Below the pieces are notes generated by a model, which was not told where the DNA came from, searched no databases, and saw nothing but the letters and a program-made list of their open reading frames with translations. A DNA stretch of 64,000 nucleotides, taken from contig NZ_CP107869.1 of the NCBI RefSeq assembly GCF_036013645.1, positions 496,001 through 560,000 of the forward strand. The letters are read 5' to 3'. Below, piece by piece: positions 16,411-25,175 of this stretch. Each line of letters opens with the position of its first letter. Within the stretch, counting starts at the first letter, position 1. This stretch comes from Streptomyces sp. NBC_00490 (GTDB taxonomy: Bacteria; Actinomycetota; Actinomycetes; Streptomycetales; Streptomycetaceae). The position numbers and the translations under genes were made by a program.

Positions 16411-17298
16411 TCAGTCGAGGGGCACGACTGCGACCGGTGCGGCCGAGCCCTGGAGCACCTGGTGAGTCACCGGGCCGATGTGCGGCCCGACCAGGGCAGG
16501 ACGGTTTTTGCGGCCCACGACGACCAGTGAGGCCTCGTGGGAGGAGTCGACGAGGTGCGGGCCGGCCGAGCCGATCACAGTCCCTTCCGTCACCTTGACA
16601 CCGGGGAACTTCTCCTGCCACGGGCGCAGCGCCTCGGTCACCGTCTCCTCCGTCCGCGCCGCACGGTCTCTATGCGCCGCCGCGTGCGGCTCCGGCTTCC
16701 AGCCGTGCGCGATCCGCAGGGCGGCTGAACGGCGTGCGGCGGACTCGAAAGCGAACTCGAGAAGGGCGTCGGCGGGCAGGTCGTGCAGTTCGAGCCCGAG
16801 GACGACGTCCCGACCGGCACCGCCGCCGGACGCGGTACCTCGGGTATCGGGCCGGCGCTCGTCAGCCGCGCCGGTTCCCGCGCGTACGAGAACCACCGGC
16901 CGCGTGGCCCGCGCCAGCACCGCGGAGGCCACGGAACCGAGCAGGTATCCGGCGGTCCGGCCCAGCCCGCGTGAGCCGAGCACCAGCAGATCTGCCTCCC
17001 GCGCTGCCGTCACCAGGGCCACCGCCGGGCGTCCGGCGAGCCGTTCCGACGTGACGCGCAGACCAGGGTGACGTCGGGCGAGGGACACCTGGACCTCGCG
17101 GAGCAGGTGCGCGCCCCGGTCCGCACCGGGCGTCGGCACAGCCTCTTCGGCGAACGGCACGTAGGAGTGCGGTGGTTGGTCCCCGGCGTGCACGAGACGC
17201 AGGGGAACCGCCATGAGCGAGGCCTCGTGGGCGGCCCAGTCGGCGGCCGCGATGCTCTCGGGTGAACCGTCGAGGCCGACAGTGACGTTACGGGACAT
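16411..17298 (-). CDS. Tandem universal stress protein
   Basis: 295 residues, two Usp domains (about 1-140 and 155-293). The first keeps the full ATP loop, GSRGLGRTAGYLLGS; the second is degenerate (GRKNRPALVGPHIG). Tandem Usp proteins of this kind are abundant in the DosR regulon (Rv1996, Rv2005c and others). GGAGG before the ATG at 17298 fixes the start and excludes a 39-codon upstream extension. It lies 115 bp upstream of the kinase gene on the same strand, so read-through into the kinase is possible. Confidence 0.87.
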   Translation of the reverse strand: MSRNVTVGLDGSPESIAAADWAAHEASLMAVPLRLVHAGDQPPHSYVPFAEEAVPTPGADRGAHLLREVQVSLARRHPGLRVTSERLAGRPAVALVTAAREADLLVLGSRGLGRTAGYLLGSVASAVLARATRPVVLVRAGTGAADERRPDTRGTASGGGAGRDVVLGLELHDLPADALLEFAFESAARRSAALRIAHGWKPEPHAAAHRDRAARTEETVTEALRPWQEKFPGVKVTEGTVIGSAGPHLVDSSHEASLVVVGRKNRPALVGPHIGPVTHQVLQGSAAPVAVVPLD

Positions 17299-17354
17299 GG
17301 GAGCCTCCTTGGTGAAGTGCCCCCACTCTCGCGTCCCCGGTGGCCGCGGCAGGA

Positions 17355-17368
17355 GGCCCCATTGGTCC
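17355..17368 (-). promoter_or_regulatory. Weak DosR-like box (GGACC-AATG-GGGCC on minus strand)
   Basis: Two mismatches to the consensus. It sits 56 bp before the universal stress protein start at 17298. A further half-site, GATGGGCCC, is at 17381-17389. Confidence 0.35.
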
Positions 17369-17424
17369 CCCCGATCCGCCGATGGGCCCGGCGTCGGGGA
17401 CTGCTCCGGGCGCACCGCACCTCC

Positions 17425-18300
17425 TCAGCCGCGTGCGGGTGCGACCGCGACCGGGCACTCCGCGTGGTGCAGCAACGTATGTCCCACCGGACCCAGTTGG
17501 AGGCCGTAGTGGCCGTGCCGGCGCCTGGCCCCGATGATCACGAGGTCCGCCGCGGCGGAGCGCTGCAGGAGCACCTTGCGGGCCGGTCCTTCAGCGGTGG
17601 CACGGCGGACCAGGACGTCGGGGTGTTCGTCCACGGCATGAGCGAGCAGGGCATCGAGGACGGCGGAGGCCTCCTCCTCGTGCTGGTGCGCCGGCTCTCC
17701 GGCGAGCAGGGGATGATCGGCGGTCTCGTGGGCGGGGCAGCGCCATGCGCGTACGACGTCCAGGGCGCACGCGCGGGCCTCGGCCTCACGAAAGGCGAAC
17801 CGCACCGCCTCGTCGCCCGTGGCGTGGTCGCCCACGCCCAACAGGATCCGTTCGTGCGAGCCGGTGAGGCCCGCCTTGTCGCCCCGGACCACGACCACGG
17901 GGCAGTGCGCCCGTGCCGCCACGGCCAGGCTCACCGAACCCAGCAACAGGCCCGTCACCTCGCCACGGCCGCGGGATCCCGTCACCAGGAGCGAGGCGTT
18001 GTGGCCTTCGCGCAGCAGCGCGTCCACCGCCTCGTCGCCGAGTACCTCGCCGGTCGCCTGCACTTCCGGGTTGCGGCGCCGGGCGCGTTCCATCGCGGCT
18101 CCGAGGATGTTCTCCATGAGTACCCGCCCGGAGGATCGCTCCAGGTCGCCCGGGAGTGCGGGGCCCTCGTACCGTTCCCACTTCGAGGCGCTGACCAGCC
18201 GCAGCGGCAGGCCGAGCCGCGCGGCTTCGTCCACCGCCCAGTCGACCGCCGCGAGGCTCGGTTCCGATCCGTCGACGCCCACGACCAGGGGCAGTTCCAT
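17425..18300 (-). CDS. Tandem universal stress protein
   Basis: 291 residues with two Usp domains. The N-terminal one opens LVVGVDGSEPSLAAVDWAVDEA and keeps the ATP loop GSRGRGEVTGLLLGS; the C-terminal one ends VGHTLLHHAECPVAVAPARG and keeps GARRRHGHYGLQLGPVG only in part. The ATG at 18300 is preferred to a GTG three codons earlier because it lies at the proper distance from AAAGGCGG. Two DosR-like boxes sit 89-122 bp upstream, the strongest double site on this strand. Confidence 0.87.
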   Translation of the reverse strand: MELPLVVGVDGSEPSLAAVDWAVDEAARLGLPLRLVSASKWERYEGPALPGDLERSSGRVLMENILGAAMERARRRNPEVQATGEVLGDEAVDALLREGHNASLLVTGSRGRGEVTGLLLGSVSLAVAARAHCPVVVVRGDKAGLTGSHERILLGVGDHATGDEAVRFAFREAEARACALDVVRAWRCPAHETADHPLLAGEPAHQHEEEASAVLDALLAHAVDEHPDVLVRRATAEGPARKVLLQRSAAADLVIIGARRRHGHYGLQLGPVGHTLLHHAECPVAVAPARG

Positions 18301-18389
18301 TGTCCCCACCGCCTTTCGTCGGATTGCTGCGCATCGAGCAGCAGGGAGGGGTCACCCTCACCGTGGCACGCCATGCGGCACTCGTGCAG

Positions 18390-18423
18390 GGGCGGTTCGG
18401 CCCTTGTCCGGGACGTATGGCCC
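18390..18423 (-). promoter_or_regulatory. Two tandem DosR-like boxes
   Basis: GGGCG-GTTC-GGCCC (18390-18403) and GGGAC-GTAT-GGCCC (18410-18423). The second matches the mycobacterial GGGAC left arm exactly. Their centres are 20 bp apart, as in DosR promoters that use paired sites. They lie upstream of the universal stress protein start at 18300 and overlap the 3' end region of the small membrane gene. Confidence 0.65.
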
Positions 18424-18621
18424 TCAGCTGTGGACGATCGTGCGGTGGTCCGTGGTCGTCGGACGAGGCCGCGTGGGTGACGGTGTCCGGCCCGCGCGCC
18501 GGCTCAGCAACCGCACGGCGAGCGCGTCGAGCGCCGCGGTGAGGACGATGGTCACGCCCATGGCCGCGACGAGAAGAATCGCGAATCGCTCCCAGAACTC
18601 CGGTGTCAGGCTCGTGCCCAC
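18424..18621 (-). CDS. Small single-helix membrane protein
   Basis: 65 residues: a short polar N-terminus (MGTSLTPEFWERF), one long hydrophobic helix (AILLVAAMGVTIVLTAALDALAV) and a basic, Pro/Thr-rich tail. I do not recognise a named family. The start is the GTG at 18621, near a GAGGACG. The gene ends one base before the second of the two DosR-like boxes (18410-18423) and has its own box 70 bp upstream, so it looks like a regulon member. It could be an accessory subunit of a membrane complex. Confidence 0.5.
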   Translation of the reverse strand: MGTSLTPEFWERFAILLVAAMGVTIVLTAALDALAVRLLSRRAGRTPSPTRPRPTTTDHRTIVHS

Positions 18622-18691
18622 CGTCCTCGCCCCCTCGGGTCGGGGTCCTTCCCCTCACCACCAGCCAACTCCGTTACGAGGAGGGGCGCTT

Positions 18692-18705
18692 GAGCCGACC
18701 GGCCC
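18692..18705 (-). promoter_or_regulatory. DosR-like box, GAGCC-GACC-GGCCC
   Basis: One mismatch. It is 70 bp before the small membrane gene. A longer-spaced palindrome, GGGCC-GCATAC-GGCCC, follows at 18711-18726. Confidence 0.5.
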
Positions 18706-18743
18706 GAACACGGGCCGCATACGGCCCTTGCGCGGGACCGGGG

Positions 18744-20165
18744 TCACCGCACGAGAACGTGTTCCCCGGAACGTGGGACGACGGCGCTCCAGCCCAGCGT
18801 GTGGTCGATGCGGTCGCGCAGCGCGGCTGCCGCATCGGGCTCGCCGTGCACGAGGTAGGTGGTGTGGGGTGCCGGAGCGTGCCGCAGCCAGTCGATGATC
18901 TGGCCGGCGTCGGCATGGGCCGAGAAGTGCGGTACGTCGGCCACCTGGGCGCGCACCGGGACGTACTCGCCGAACATCTTCAGCGCCTTGGCGCCGTCGA
19001 CGAGGTCGCGGGCCCTGGTGCCCTGTGCCGCGAAGCCCACCACGACCACGGCGTTGCGCGGGTCGGGCAGCAGTCGCCGCAGATGGTGCAGGACACGACC
19101 ACCGGTGGCCATGCCGGACGCCGACACGATGACGGCCGGCCCGCCGGCCCGGCTGATGTCGACGGACTCCTGGATGGAGCGGGCCGCCAGGAATGGCTCG
19201 GGGCTCAGCGCGCCCAGGCCGGCGGCCGCGACCTCGGGACGCAGTTCGGGGGCCCGGGAAAGAACGGCGTCGCGGTAGACGTCGAGAGCAGCCAGCGCCA
19301 TGGGACTGTCGACGTACACCGGTACGGCGGCCGACAGGCCGCCCTTGCGGCGCAGCTCGGCGAGTTCGTGCAGGACGACCTCGGTACGGTCGAGGGCGAA
19401 CGCCGGGATGACGACGGTGCCGCCGCGGGCCAGGGTGCGGGTGAGCACGCTCGCGAAGTGGGCGCGTGCCGCGTCCTCCTCGTGGTGCCGGTTGCCGTAG
19501 GTCGACTCCATGAGCAGCACGTCCGCCCCGGAGAACGGCTCCGGTGGGCGCAGTAGCGGATGGCCGGGGCGCCCGAGGTCGCCGCTGACGGCGAGGGTGT
19601 GGCCGTCCTCCAGGGTGAGCCGGGCCCAGGCCGATCCGAGGATGTGTCCGGCGGAGTGCAGCGTGACCGTGGTGCCGGTGGCGATGTCGACCGTCGCGCC
19701 GGTCGGTACGGGGTCGAGGAGTTTCAGGGTGCGGTCAACGTCCGAGTCATCGTAGAGGGGCTGGGCCGGGCGGTGTTTGGACCAGCCGTGCTCATCGGCG
19801 TGCTGGGCGGCCTCCATCTGCAGCTTGGCGCTGTCCCTGAGCACGATCTCCATGAGCCGGGCGCTGAACTCGGTGGTCACTATCCGTCCCCGGAAGCCGT
19901 GCCGCACCAGCCGGGGCAGGTATCCGCAGTGGTCCAGGTGGGCGTGGGTGACGACGACCGCCTCGATGTCATCACCGTCGCAGGGCAGCTTCCGCCAGTT
20001 ACGCCTGCGCAGGTCCGCCAGACCCTGGAAGAGCCCGCAGTCGACGAGGACTCGGGCGTGGTCGGTCTCGACGAGGAACTTGCTCCCGGTGACGCTGCCC
20101 GCCCCGCCCAGGAAGGTGAGCAGCGCGGGCCGGAGCGGCGCGAGGTCCGGTCGGTTGACGGTCAT
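18744..20165 (-). CDS. CPSF/Ysh1-type metallo-beta-lactamase (RNA-processing exonuclease family)
   Basis: 473 residues. The zinc motif HAHLDHCG (about 85), [10 protein letters not shown] (about 170), SGDLGR (about 192) and ESTYGN (about 217) define the metallo-beta-lactamase core. A beta-CASP domain (about 240-390) and an RMMBL tail with HFSAHAD and HGEP follow. This is the CPSF73/Ysh1-like nuclease family, whose prokaryotic members cut or trim RNA; the substrate here is unknown. The ATG at 20165 follows GAGGAGGAG. Its box is only 35 bp before the start codon, so activation must use a close promoter or the box may repress. Confidence 0.85.
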   Translation of the reverse strand: MTVNRPDLAPLRPALLTFLGGAGSVTGSKFLVETDHARVLVDCGLFQGLADLRRRNWRKLPCDGDDIEAVVVTHAHLDHCGYLPRLVRHGFRGRIVTTEFSARLMEIVLRDSAKLQMEAAQHADEHGWSKHRPAQPLYDDSDVDRTLKLLDPVPTGATVDIATGTTVTLHSAGHILGSAWARLTLEDGHTLAVSGDLGRPGHPLLRPPEPFSGADVLLMESTYGNRHHEEDAARAHFASVLTRTLARGGTVVIPAFALDRTEVVLHELAELRRKGGLSAAVPVYVDSPMALAALDVYRDAVLSRAPELRPEVAAAGLGALSPEPFLAARSIQESVDISRAGGPAVIVSASGMATGGRVLHHLRRLLPDPRNAVVVVGFAAQGTRARDLVDGAKALKMFGEYVPVRAQVADVPHFSAHADAGQIIDWLRHAPAPHTTYLVHGEPDAAAALRDRIDHTLGWSAVVPRSGEHVLVR

Positions 20166-20200
20166 GACGTCTCCTCCTCGCCTTCCGCAGCAGGTTTCCG

Positions 20201-20214
20201 GGGCCGTTCGGCCC
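20201..20214 (-). promoter_or_regulatory. DosR-like box, GGGCC-GTTC-GGCCC
   Basis: A perfect repeat, 35 bp before the CPSF-type nuclease gene, closer than the other boxes. Confidence 0.6.
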
Positions 20215-20306
20215 TGGCGGGCTCGCCGCCGGTGTGGTGTGCTGGAGGTGTCGGGAAGGGACCCGGAACGACGCGGAGAAGCGGCCGGCGGCCGTGCACC
20301 GCGCAA

Positions 20307-21080
20307 TCAGGATCCGCGAGAAGCGGGTAGGGCCCTTCCCGCCTCTGCTGCCCGGGCTCCGTCGCTGTCAGCGGCTCCGGAAGGCCTCACGGCGGTCTCC
20401 TCGTCCGGCAGGTCCGGGTCGAGGTCAGGATGGCGGGGCCGGCCGGTCAGCGCGCAGTCCACGTCCACCACGCCCTCGATTGCGTGCGCCAGCCGGGCGG
20501 CTACGGGCACGAGCGCGGTGTCCCTGATCCGTCCGGTCAGCTTCACCACGCCGTCGTGCACCTCCACCCGGACCGGTTCGGGGGGTGCGGGGAACAGCAG
20601 GTCGACGACCTCGCGCCGGACTTCCTCGGCGATGTCCTTGTCGTTCCGCAGGAAGACCTTGAGCAGATCGGACCTGCTGACGATGCCCTTCAGCACTCCG
20701 TCCCCGTCCACCACGGGCAGTCGCTTCACCCTGTTCCGCGCCATGATCCGCGCGGCCCGCGCGAGCGACGCGTCCGGCGCCACGGTGATCGCCGGGCCGG
20801 TCATCAGCTCCTCGGCGGTCACCGCGCCGGCCTTGGCCAGTTCGGCCAGGCGCCACAACCGGGTGTACAGGTCCGGCACGTCGCCCCGGAACTCCTCCTT
20901 GGCCAGCAGGTCGGCCTCGGAGACGACTCCGACGACGCGGTTGCCGCTCTCCAACACGGGAAGGGCACTGACCTTCCACTGGTGCATGGTCCTGACGACG
21001 TCCTTGAACGTCGCTCCCCGGCCGAGGGCGACGACGGTGCGGGTCATCACATCGCTCACGAGATGCGCGGTGTCGTGCAT
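20307..21080 (-). CDS. CBS-pair plus BON domain protein
   Basis: 257 residues. Two CBS motifs (about 8-65 and 95-150; GVVSEADLL and GIVSRSDLLKVF mark their ends) are followed by a BON domain (about 160-225: VRVEVHDGVVKLTGRI, EGVVDVDCALTG) and a disordered acidic tail. CBS pairs bind adenosine nucleotides and report energy state. DosR-regulon Rv2626c is a CBS-only relative. GGGAGG precedes the ATG at 21080. A perfect box lies 65 bp upstream. The dead copy at 9166-9403 shows that this family was once duplicated on the island. Confidence 0.85.
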   Translation of the reverse strand: MHDTAHLVSDVMTRTVVALGRGATFKDVVRTMHQWKVSALPVLESGNRVVGVVSEADLLAKEEFRGDVPDLYTRLWRLAELAKAGAVTAEELMTGPAITVAPDASLARAARIMARNRVKRLPVVDGDGVLKGIVSRSDLLKVFLRNDKDIAEEVRREVVDLLFPAPPEPVRVEVHDGVVKLTGRIRDTALVPVAARLAHAIEGVVDVDCALTGRPRHPDLDPDLPDEETAVRPSGAADSDGARAAEAGRALPASRGS

Positions 21081-21145
21081 GGCGTCCTCCCGGGGCTCGG
21101 ATCCCGCGACACCTTCAGAGTCGGACACGGACAGGCCTGCGACAT

Positions 21146-21159
21146 GGGCCGAGTGGCCC
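21146..21159 (-). promoter_or_regulatory. DosR-like box, GGGCC-GAGT-GGCCC
   Basis: A perfect repeat 65 bp before the CBS-BON gene. A weaker repeat follows at 21166-21182. Confidence 0.65.
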
Positions 21160-21249
21160 TGATCGGGGTTCCGATCGGTCCGCTTCTGCTGCTGCGCCGA
21201 CGCTCGGTCCAGGGCCGTGCGGGTCGGGAGCAGCCGAGGAGCGGTACCG

Positions 21250-21720
21250 AGGCTGTTGGAAACGGCACCGGTCGCCGTGTTCGTCGTCGTCGACGACACC
21301 GAGGCCATCAAGCTCGTCAACGGCGACGCCGCCAACGGCAAGGTGCGGCGCATGGGAGCGGGACTCGAACTGGACGGGATGGACATCAGCGACCGCAAGC
21401 GCGCGGAGCGGGAGGCGACTGGTCCGCCCTCATCCCCCTGGCACCGGACCGATCGGGGTGCTGATCGGCGGCGTGATGAGCGGGGTCTGGAAGCCACCGC
21501 CGTCATGGGCCGGTTGTGCTCGGCCGCGCACGCGCCGACCAAGACCGGTATGCGGCCCCGTCGGCTGATGCAGCCCTGGGCGGGCTGTGTCACCGATCCG
21601 GACGTCCCCGACCAACTCGTCACCTGCTGCTGTCTGTCCATCGTCCCTGACACCGGCAACCTGGCCGACAGCGGAGGCGTACGTCCCGCCGACGACGCCA
21701 AGACGACCTGGTTCACGCTG
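21250..21720 (+). pseudogene. Decayed PAS / SpoIIE-type (PP2C) phosphatase
   Basis: PAS-like text (LLETAPVAVFVV, then GMDISDRKRAERE) leads into fragments of a SpoIIE phosphatase domain in three frames: DWSALIPLAPDRSG, then VLIGGVMSG, then GLEATAVMGRLCSAAHA and DVPDQLVTCC. Read together they follow the family order (metal-binding VxGDVMGHG-like block, then AxxMGxLRxA), but each join needs a frame change and the C-terminal third is absent. The Asp of the first metal motif is also lost (GGVM instead of GDVM). Such phosphatases normally drive partner-switching control of sigma factors; this copy cannot. Confidence 0.55.
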
Positions 21721-21763
21721 ATCCGACGGACCGCGTCGTCTTGTCGCGCACCCACGCAGAAGA

Positions 21764-21777
21764 GGGTCGTTCGGCCC
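21764..21777 (+). promoter_or_regulatory. DosR-like box, GGGTC-GTTC-GGCCC
   Basis: It lies 109 bp before the next universal stress protein gene. A separate hairpin, GAGGCCG-CTT-CGGCCTC, follows at 21785-21801. Confidence 0.6.
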
Positions 21778-21886
21778 CGGCCCGAGGCCGCTTCGGCCTC
21801 TGCCGGTGACGGTACCCCGAGAGGATTCTGGTACCGAAGGGACCCGTACAGAAGCGTGCGGGCACCGATCCGGGGAGGTGACGGCC

Positions 21887-22780
21887 GTGCTGCGCCCCGT
21901 TGTCGTAGGGCTGGACGGTTCGCGTGAGAGTCTCGCCGCCGCAGACTGGGCGGCGCGAGAGGCGTTGAGGCGCGGCCTGCCGCTGCGTCTGGTGCACGCG
22001 TGGGTGGGCGGTACGTCGCCCGACGAGTCGGAGCTGCCCGAACTGGAGGCGCCGCGCTACTGGGCGCGACGGATCCTGCGCGGCGCCATGGACCGGCTCA
22101 ACGAAAGCTATCCGCAGGTCTATCTGAGCGCGGACCAGATTTCCCGGCCCGCGGCCGACGCCCTGGTCGCAGCGGGGGACGAGTCCGAGCTGCTGGTCCT
22201 GGGCAGCCGTGCGTTCAGCGGATTCGGCGGGTTCATGGCCGGCTCGGTCGCCCTGTCGACGGTGGCCCATGCGACACGCCCCGTCGTGCTCGTACGGGCG
22301 CACCAGACACTCGAGGACGAGCACGTGCCCGACGCCGAGGGCCACGCCTCGGCGCGCACGCCGTACCGCGGGGTCGTGATCGGGGTGGACCCGGCGTCTC
22401 CGTGCGAGGAGTTGCTGGCCTTCGCCTTCGAGAGCGCACGCCTGCGCTCGGCTCCGCTGACGGTGGTCTACGCCTGGCGCCTGCCCTACGTGCCCACGGC
22501 GCTGGAGGCCAAGGCGCGCAGGGACGTACGCCGGGCCGCCGAGCGCACGCTCGGCGCGCTGCTCGGGCCGTGGCGGGAGAAATACCCCGCGGTCGAGGTC
22601 CGAGAAGTGGTCGAGGAGGGGCGTCCGGCTCAGCAGCTGTTGGAGGCCACGCAGGACGCCGGACTGCTGGTCGTCGGCCGCAAGCTCCGCCCGGCGAGGA
22701 TCGGCATGCACACCGGACCGATCGCCCACGCGGTGATGCACCACGTCCACTGCCCGGTCGCCATCATCCCGCACGAGTGA
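21887..22780 (+). CDS. Tandem universal stress protein
   Basis: 297 residues, two Usp domains. The first starts [18 protein letters not shown]; its ATP loop is altered ([15 protein letters not shown], Ala replacing the second Gly). The second starts [19 protein letters not shown] and ends [19 protein letters not shown]. The start is the GTG at 21887, six bases after GGGGAGG, rather than the longer frame from 21806. It is the only tandem Usp on the plus strand and ends 41 bp before the broken oxidoreductase gene, with which it may once have formed an operon. Confidence 0.86.
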   Translation: MLRPVVVGLDGSRESLAAADWAAREALRRGLPLRLVHAWVGGTSPDESELPELEAPRYWARRILRGAMDRLNESYPQVYLSADQISRPAADALVAAGDESELLVLGSRAFSGFGGFMAGSVALSTVAHATRPVVLVRAHQTLEDEHVPDAEGHASARTPYRGVVIGVDPASPCEELLAFAFESARLRSAPLTVVYAWRLPYVPTALEAKARRDVRRAAERTLGALLGPWREKYPAVEVREVVEEGRPAQQLLEATQDAGLLVVGRKLRPARIGMHTGPIAHAVMHHVHCPVAIIPHE

Positions 22781-22821
22781 TCCACGCGGTACCACGGGAC
22801 AAAGACTCGTTCGGGAGGAGG

Positions 22822-23007
22822 GTGCCGTGGTTCCAGGTACGCATCCACGGCCGCGGCGGCCAGCGCGCCGTCACGGCCGCCGAACTGTTGTCGGTGGCAG
22901 CCTTTCTGGAGGGCCGCCACGCGCAGGCGTTTCCGAGTTGCGGCTCGGAGCGGACCGGGGCGCCGGTCATGGCGTTCTGCCGGATCGACGAGCGGCCGAT
23001 CCGCGGT
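22822..23007 (+). pseudogene. N-terminal fragment of 2-oxoacid:acceptor oxidoreductase gamma subunit
   Basis: 62 codons from a GTG behind GGGAGGAGG read [19 protein letters not shown], then [20 protein letters not shown] and CRIDERPI, the N-terminal half of the PorG/KorG gamma subunit that helps transfer electrons from pyruvate or another 2-oxoacid to ferredoxin. Homology stops abruptly at 23007. The continuation lies at 23328-23575 on the opposite strand, so the gene was cut by an inversion. Confidence 0.65.
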
Positions 23008-23130
23008 CTCCTCGAGCACGAGGCCTGCCATCGCGGCCGCCAAGCCCGTGAAGGTGTTCAGCAAGGCGGCCACCGGCGTGTCGGCGCCGCCGATCGGCAG
23101 CACCATCGTCACGCCCAACAGCAGCGCCAC
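23008..23130 (-). pseudogene. Fragment of NAD(P) transhydrogenase beta subunit (PntB)
   Basis: 41 codons read [20 protein letters not shown], then [19 protein letters not shown]. This is the membrane segment of PntB containing the invariant IGGADMPV...LN.(Y/F)(S/T)G block. Homology ends at 23008, the exact point where the oxidoreductase fragment begins on the other strand. Nothing else of pntA or pntB is present. Confidence 0.6.
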
Positions 23131-23327
23131 GGCTGATCACCGCGGGCAGGCTCCAGCGCGTCGTGCCCGGGGGCCCGTGGTGTTGCTGGGGACGCGGTCA
23201 CTGGATGTGGTGCTGCCGGGAGCCTTCATCGCCGGCACGATTTGGCTGGTGCTGGCGCCCGACTCCCGTACGGTTCTGTACGGCTCTCCGCGGATGTCCG
23301 TGCGGCCCTCGGCGCGCAGAGATGCCG

Positions 23328-23575
23328 CCCGAGGAAACCGACGAGCAGGACAGCAGTGGGCACCGGCCGGCCGACGTGGCACAGGGCGAGTGCGGTGGCG
23401 GGCGACCGTGAGAACCGGCCCGGTGAACGTCTGCAGCCCCAAGTCGTCGGCCCGCATGGGAAGTTGGTCAAAGTCGTCCCGCCGGGTCGAAGCCCCTCGA
23501 AGACATTCACCTGGTGCAGCAGCGTCGCGTCCCGGATCATCAAGGCATCGGGCCGTATGACGGGCTCGGGCACGC
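23328..23575 (-). pseudogene. C-terminal fragment of 2-oxoacid:acceptor oxidoreductase gamma subunit
   Basis: Reads PEPVIRPDALMIRDATLLHQ, then VNVFEGLRP. It continues in a second frame as RADDLGLQTFTGPVLTV and returns as PATALALCHVGRPVPTAVLL: the C-terminal half of the same PorG-type subunit, with two compensating frameshifts. Turning the 23008-23575 segment around joins CRIDERPI directly to EPVIRPDAL, the order in intact homologues. The rest of 23131-23900 holds no gene I can support. Confidence 0.6.
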
Positions 23576-23748
23576 TTGGGGGCGGCGCGGCTTCGTGTCA
23601 CAACCGTTCATGCGGGGCGGGCCCGTCCATGGCGCCTCCCATGTGCCTGCCTCCTGTCGGATCGCCCTGGCCCGGCCCGCGCGTCAAGACGCGCAAGGCC
23701 GGGCCCTGGGAGTGCGCCGGACGTGGTGAACGTGCCGTGTGAGCCGAG

Positions 23749-23762
23749 TGGCCGTTCGGCCC
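23749..23762. promoter_or_regulatory. DosR-like box, TGGCC-GTTC-GGCCC, with no intact target
   Basis: One mismatch. The nearest reading frames downstream in either direction are the broken oxidoreductase (minus) and the end of GAPDH, so the box appears to be left over from a lost or rearranged gene. Confidence 0.45.
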
Positions 23763-23903
23763 CTCCCGCCAGGCCGGCACCCGCCTCGGCAGAGCGGCGC
23801 GACCGCCTCCCGGGCTGCTCAACTTCATTGCTCCGCGGAGCAGTTCGGACCGCTGCGTCATGGGCCTTGCCCGGCTGCCGCAGTCGAGGATCGCCGTCGC
23901 CCG

Positions 23904-24932
23904 TCAGAGCTGCGTCAGCCGGGCGGCGACGTACTCGGTGAGGTCGAGCAGGCGGTTGGTGTAGCCCCACTCGTTGTCGTACCAGCCGAAGACCTTGACC
24001 AGGTTGCCGTGCACCTGGGTCAGCGGGGCGTCCAGGACGCAGGAGGCGGGGTCGCCGATGATGTCGCGGGAGACGATCGGGGCGTCGGAGACGCGCAGGA
24101 TGCCCTTCAGCGGACCGTCGGCGGCCTCGCGGAACGCGGCGTTGACCTCGTCCGCGGTCACGGCCCGATTCAGTACCAGGGTGAGGTCGGTCAGCGAGCC
24201 GTCCTCGACGGGCACACGGACCGCGATGCCGTCCAGCGTGCCGGCCAGCTCCGGCAGGACCAGACCGACGGCACGGGCCGCGCCGGTGCTGGTGGGGATG
24301 ATGTTGACGGCGGCGGTGCGGCCGCGGCGCGGGTCCTTGTGCGGCCCGTCCAGGACCACCTGGTCGTTGGTGTAGCCGTGGATGGTGGTCATCAGACCCT
24401 TGTCGATACCGAAGGCCTCGTCGAGAACCTTCACCATCGGCGCCACACAGTTGGTCGTGCAGGAGGCGTTGGAGACCACGTGGTGGCTCTGCGGGTCGTA
24501 CGTCTCCTCGTTGACACCCATCACGACCGTGGCATCGACGTCCTTGCCCGGCACGGACAGCAGCACCTTGCGCGCTCCCGCCTTCAGGTGCGCCCCTGCC
24601 TGCTCCCGGGTCCGGAACAGGCCGGTGGACTCGATGACGACGTCCACACCGAGCTCGCCCCAGGCCAGCGCGGCCGGGTCGCGCTCGGCGGTCACCGCGA
24701 TGCGGTGACCGTCCACCGTGAGGGAGCTCTCGTCGTGCTCGACGGTGCGGCCGATGCGGCCGTACGTCGAGTCGTAGGTCAGCAGATGCGCCAGCGCCGC
24801 CGGCGAGGTGATGTCGTTGACCGCCACGACCTCCACCGGTGTCCCGGCGGAGGCCTCTGCGCGCTCCAGCACGAGCCGCAGGTAATTGCGTCCGATGCGG
24901 CCGAATCCGTTGATCCCCACGCGCACACTCAT
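23904..24932 (-). CDS. gap: Glyceraldehyde-3-phosphate dehydrogenase
   Basis: 342 residues, full length. NAD-binding VGINGFGRIGRNYLR at the N-terminus, Asp40 at the end of strand 2 as in NAD-preferring enzymes, catalytic Cys158 in SNASCTTNC, His185 in TTIHGYTND and C-terminal WYDNEWGYTNRL. It catalyses the oxidative phosphorylation step of glycolysis. The ATG at 24932 follows GGGAGGG. Placement in the island under a box identical to the mycobacterial left arm (GGGAC) suggests an alternative, stress-induced isoenzyme additional to the housekeeping gene expected elsewhere. With phosphoketolase nearby it would feed fermentative or bypass carbon flow. Confidence 0.95.
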   Translation of the reverse strand: MSVRVGINGFGRIGRNYLRLVLERAEASAGTPVEVVAVNDITSPAALAHLLTYDSTYGRIGRTVEHDESSLTVDGHRIAVTAERDPAALAWGELGVDVVIESTGLFRTREQAGAHLKAGARKVLLSVPGKDVDATVVMGVNEETYDPQSHHVVSNASCTTNCVAPMVKVLDEAFGIDKGLMTTIHGYTNDQVVLDGPHKDPRRGRTAAVNIIPTSTGAARAVGLVLPELAGTLDGIAVRVPVEDGSLTDLTLVLNRAVTADEVNAAFREAADGPLKGILRVSDAPIVSRDIIGDPASCVLDAPLTQVHGNLVKVFGWYDNEWGYTNRLLDLTEYVAARLTQL

Positions 24933-25026
24933 GTCCGTCGCCCTCCCGATCGATCCGTGTCCGGTTACGCTCCCAGCCTGCTGGCCGGTCACGGGGTGCG
25001 GCATGGGCCGCACGGGGGCCGGTTCA

Positions 25027-25040
25027 GGGACGTTCGGCCC
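25027..25040 (-). promoter_or_regulatory. DosR-like box, GGGAC-GTTC-GGCCC
   Basis: A perfect match including the GGGAC arm; 94 bp before the GAPDH start codon. Confidence 0.68.
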
Positions 25041-25175
25041 ACCCGGCGAGCCGGGTCGGCACACAGTTGGACCCGGATCGGGTTGCCGGGACCGGGCTCC
25101 GACCGCGACCCGACCCGTTCCCGGGAACGGCCCGAAGGCCAAGGCCCTTCGGCGCTGACGCCGTCGCACGCGAAA

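Noticed and set aside
18711..18726. GGGCC-GCATAC-GGCCC considered as a DosR-like box
   Set aside because: The centre is 6 bases instead of 4, which would change the helical phase; only the neighbouring 14-mer was listed.
23131..23327. Plus-strand text LDVVLPGAFIAGTIWLVLAPD as a membrane gene
   Set aside because: Short, no start or conserved context, inside the rearranged segment; may be chance hydrophobic coding.
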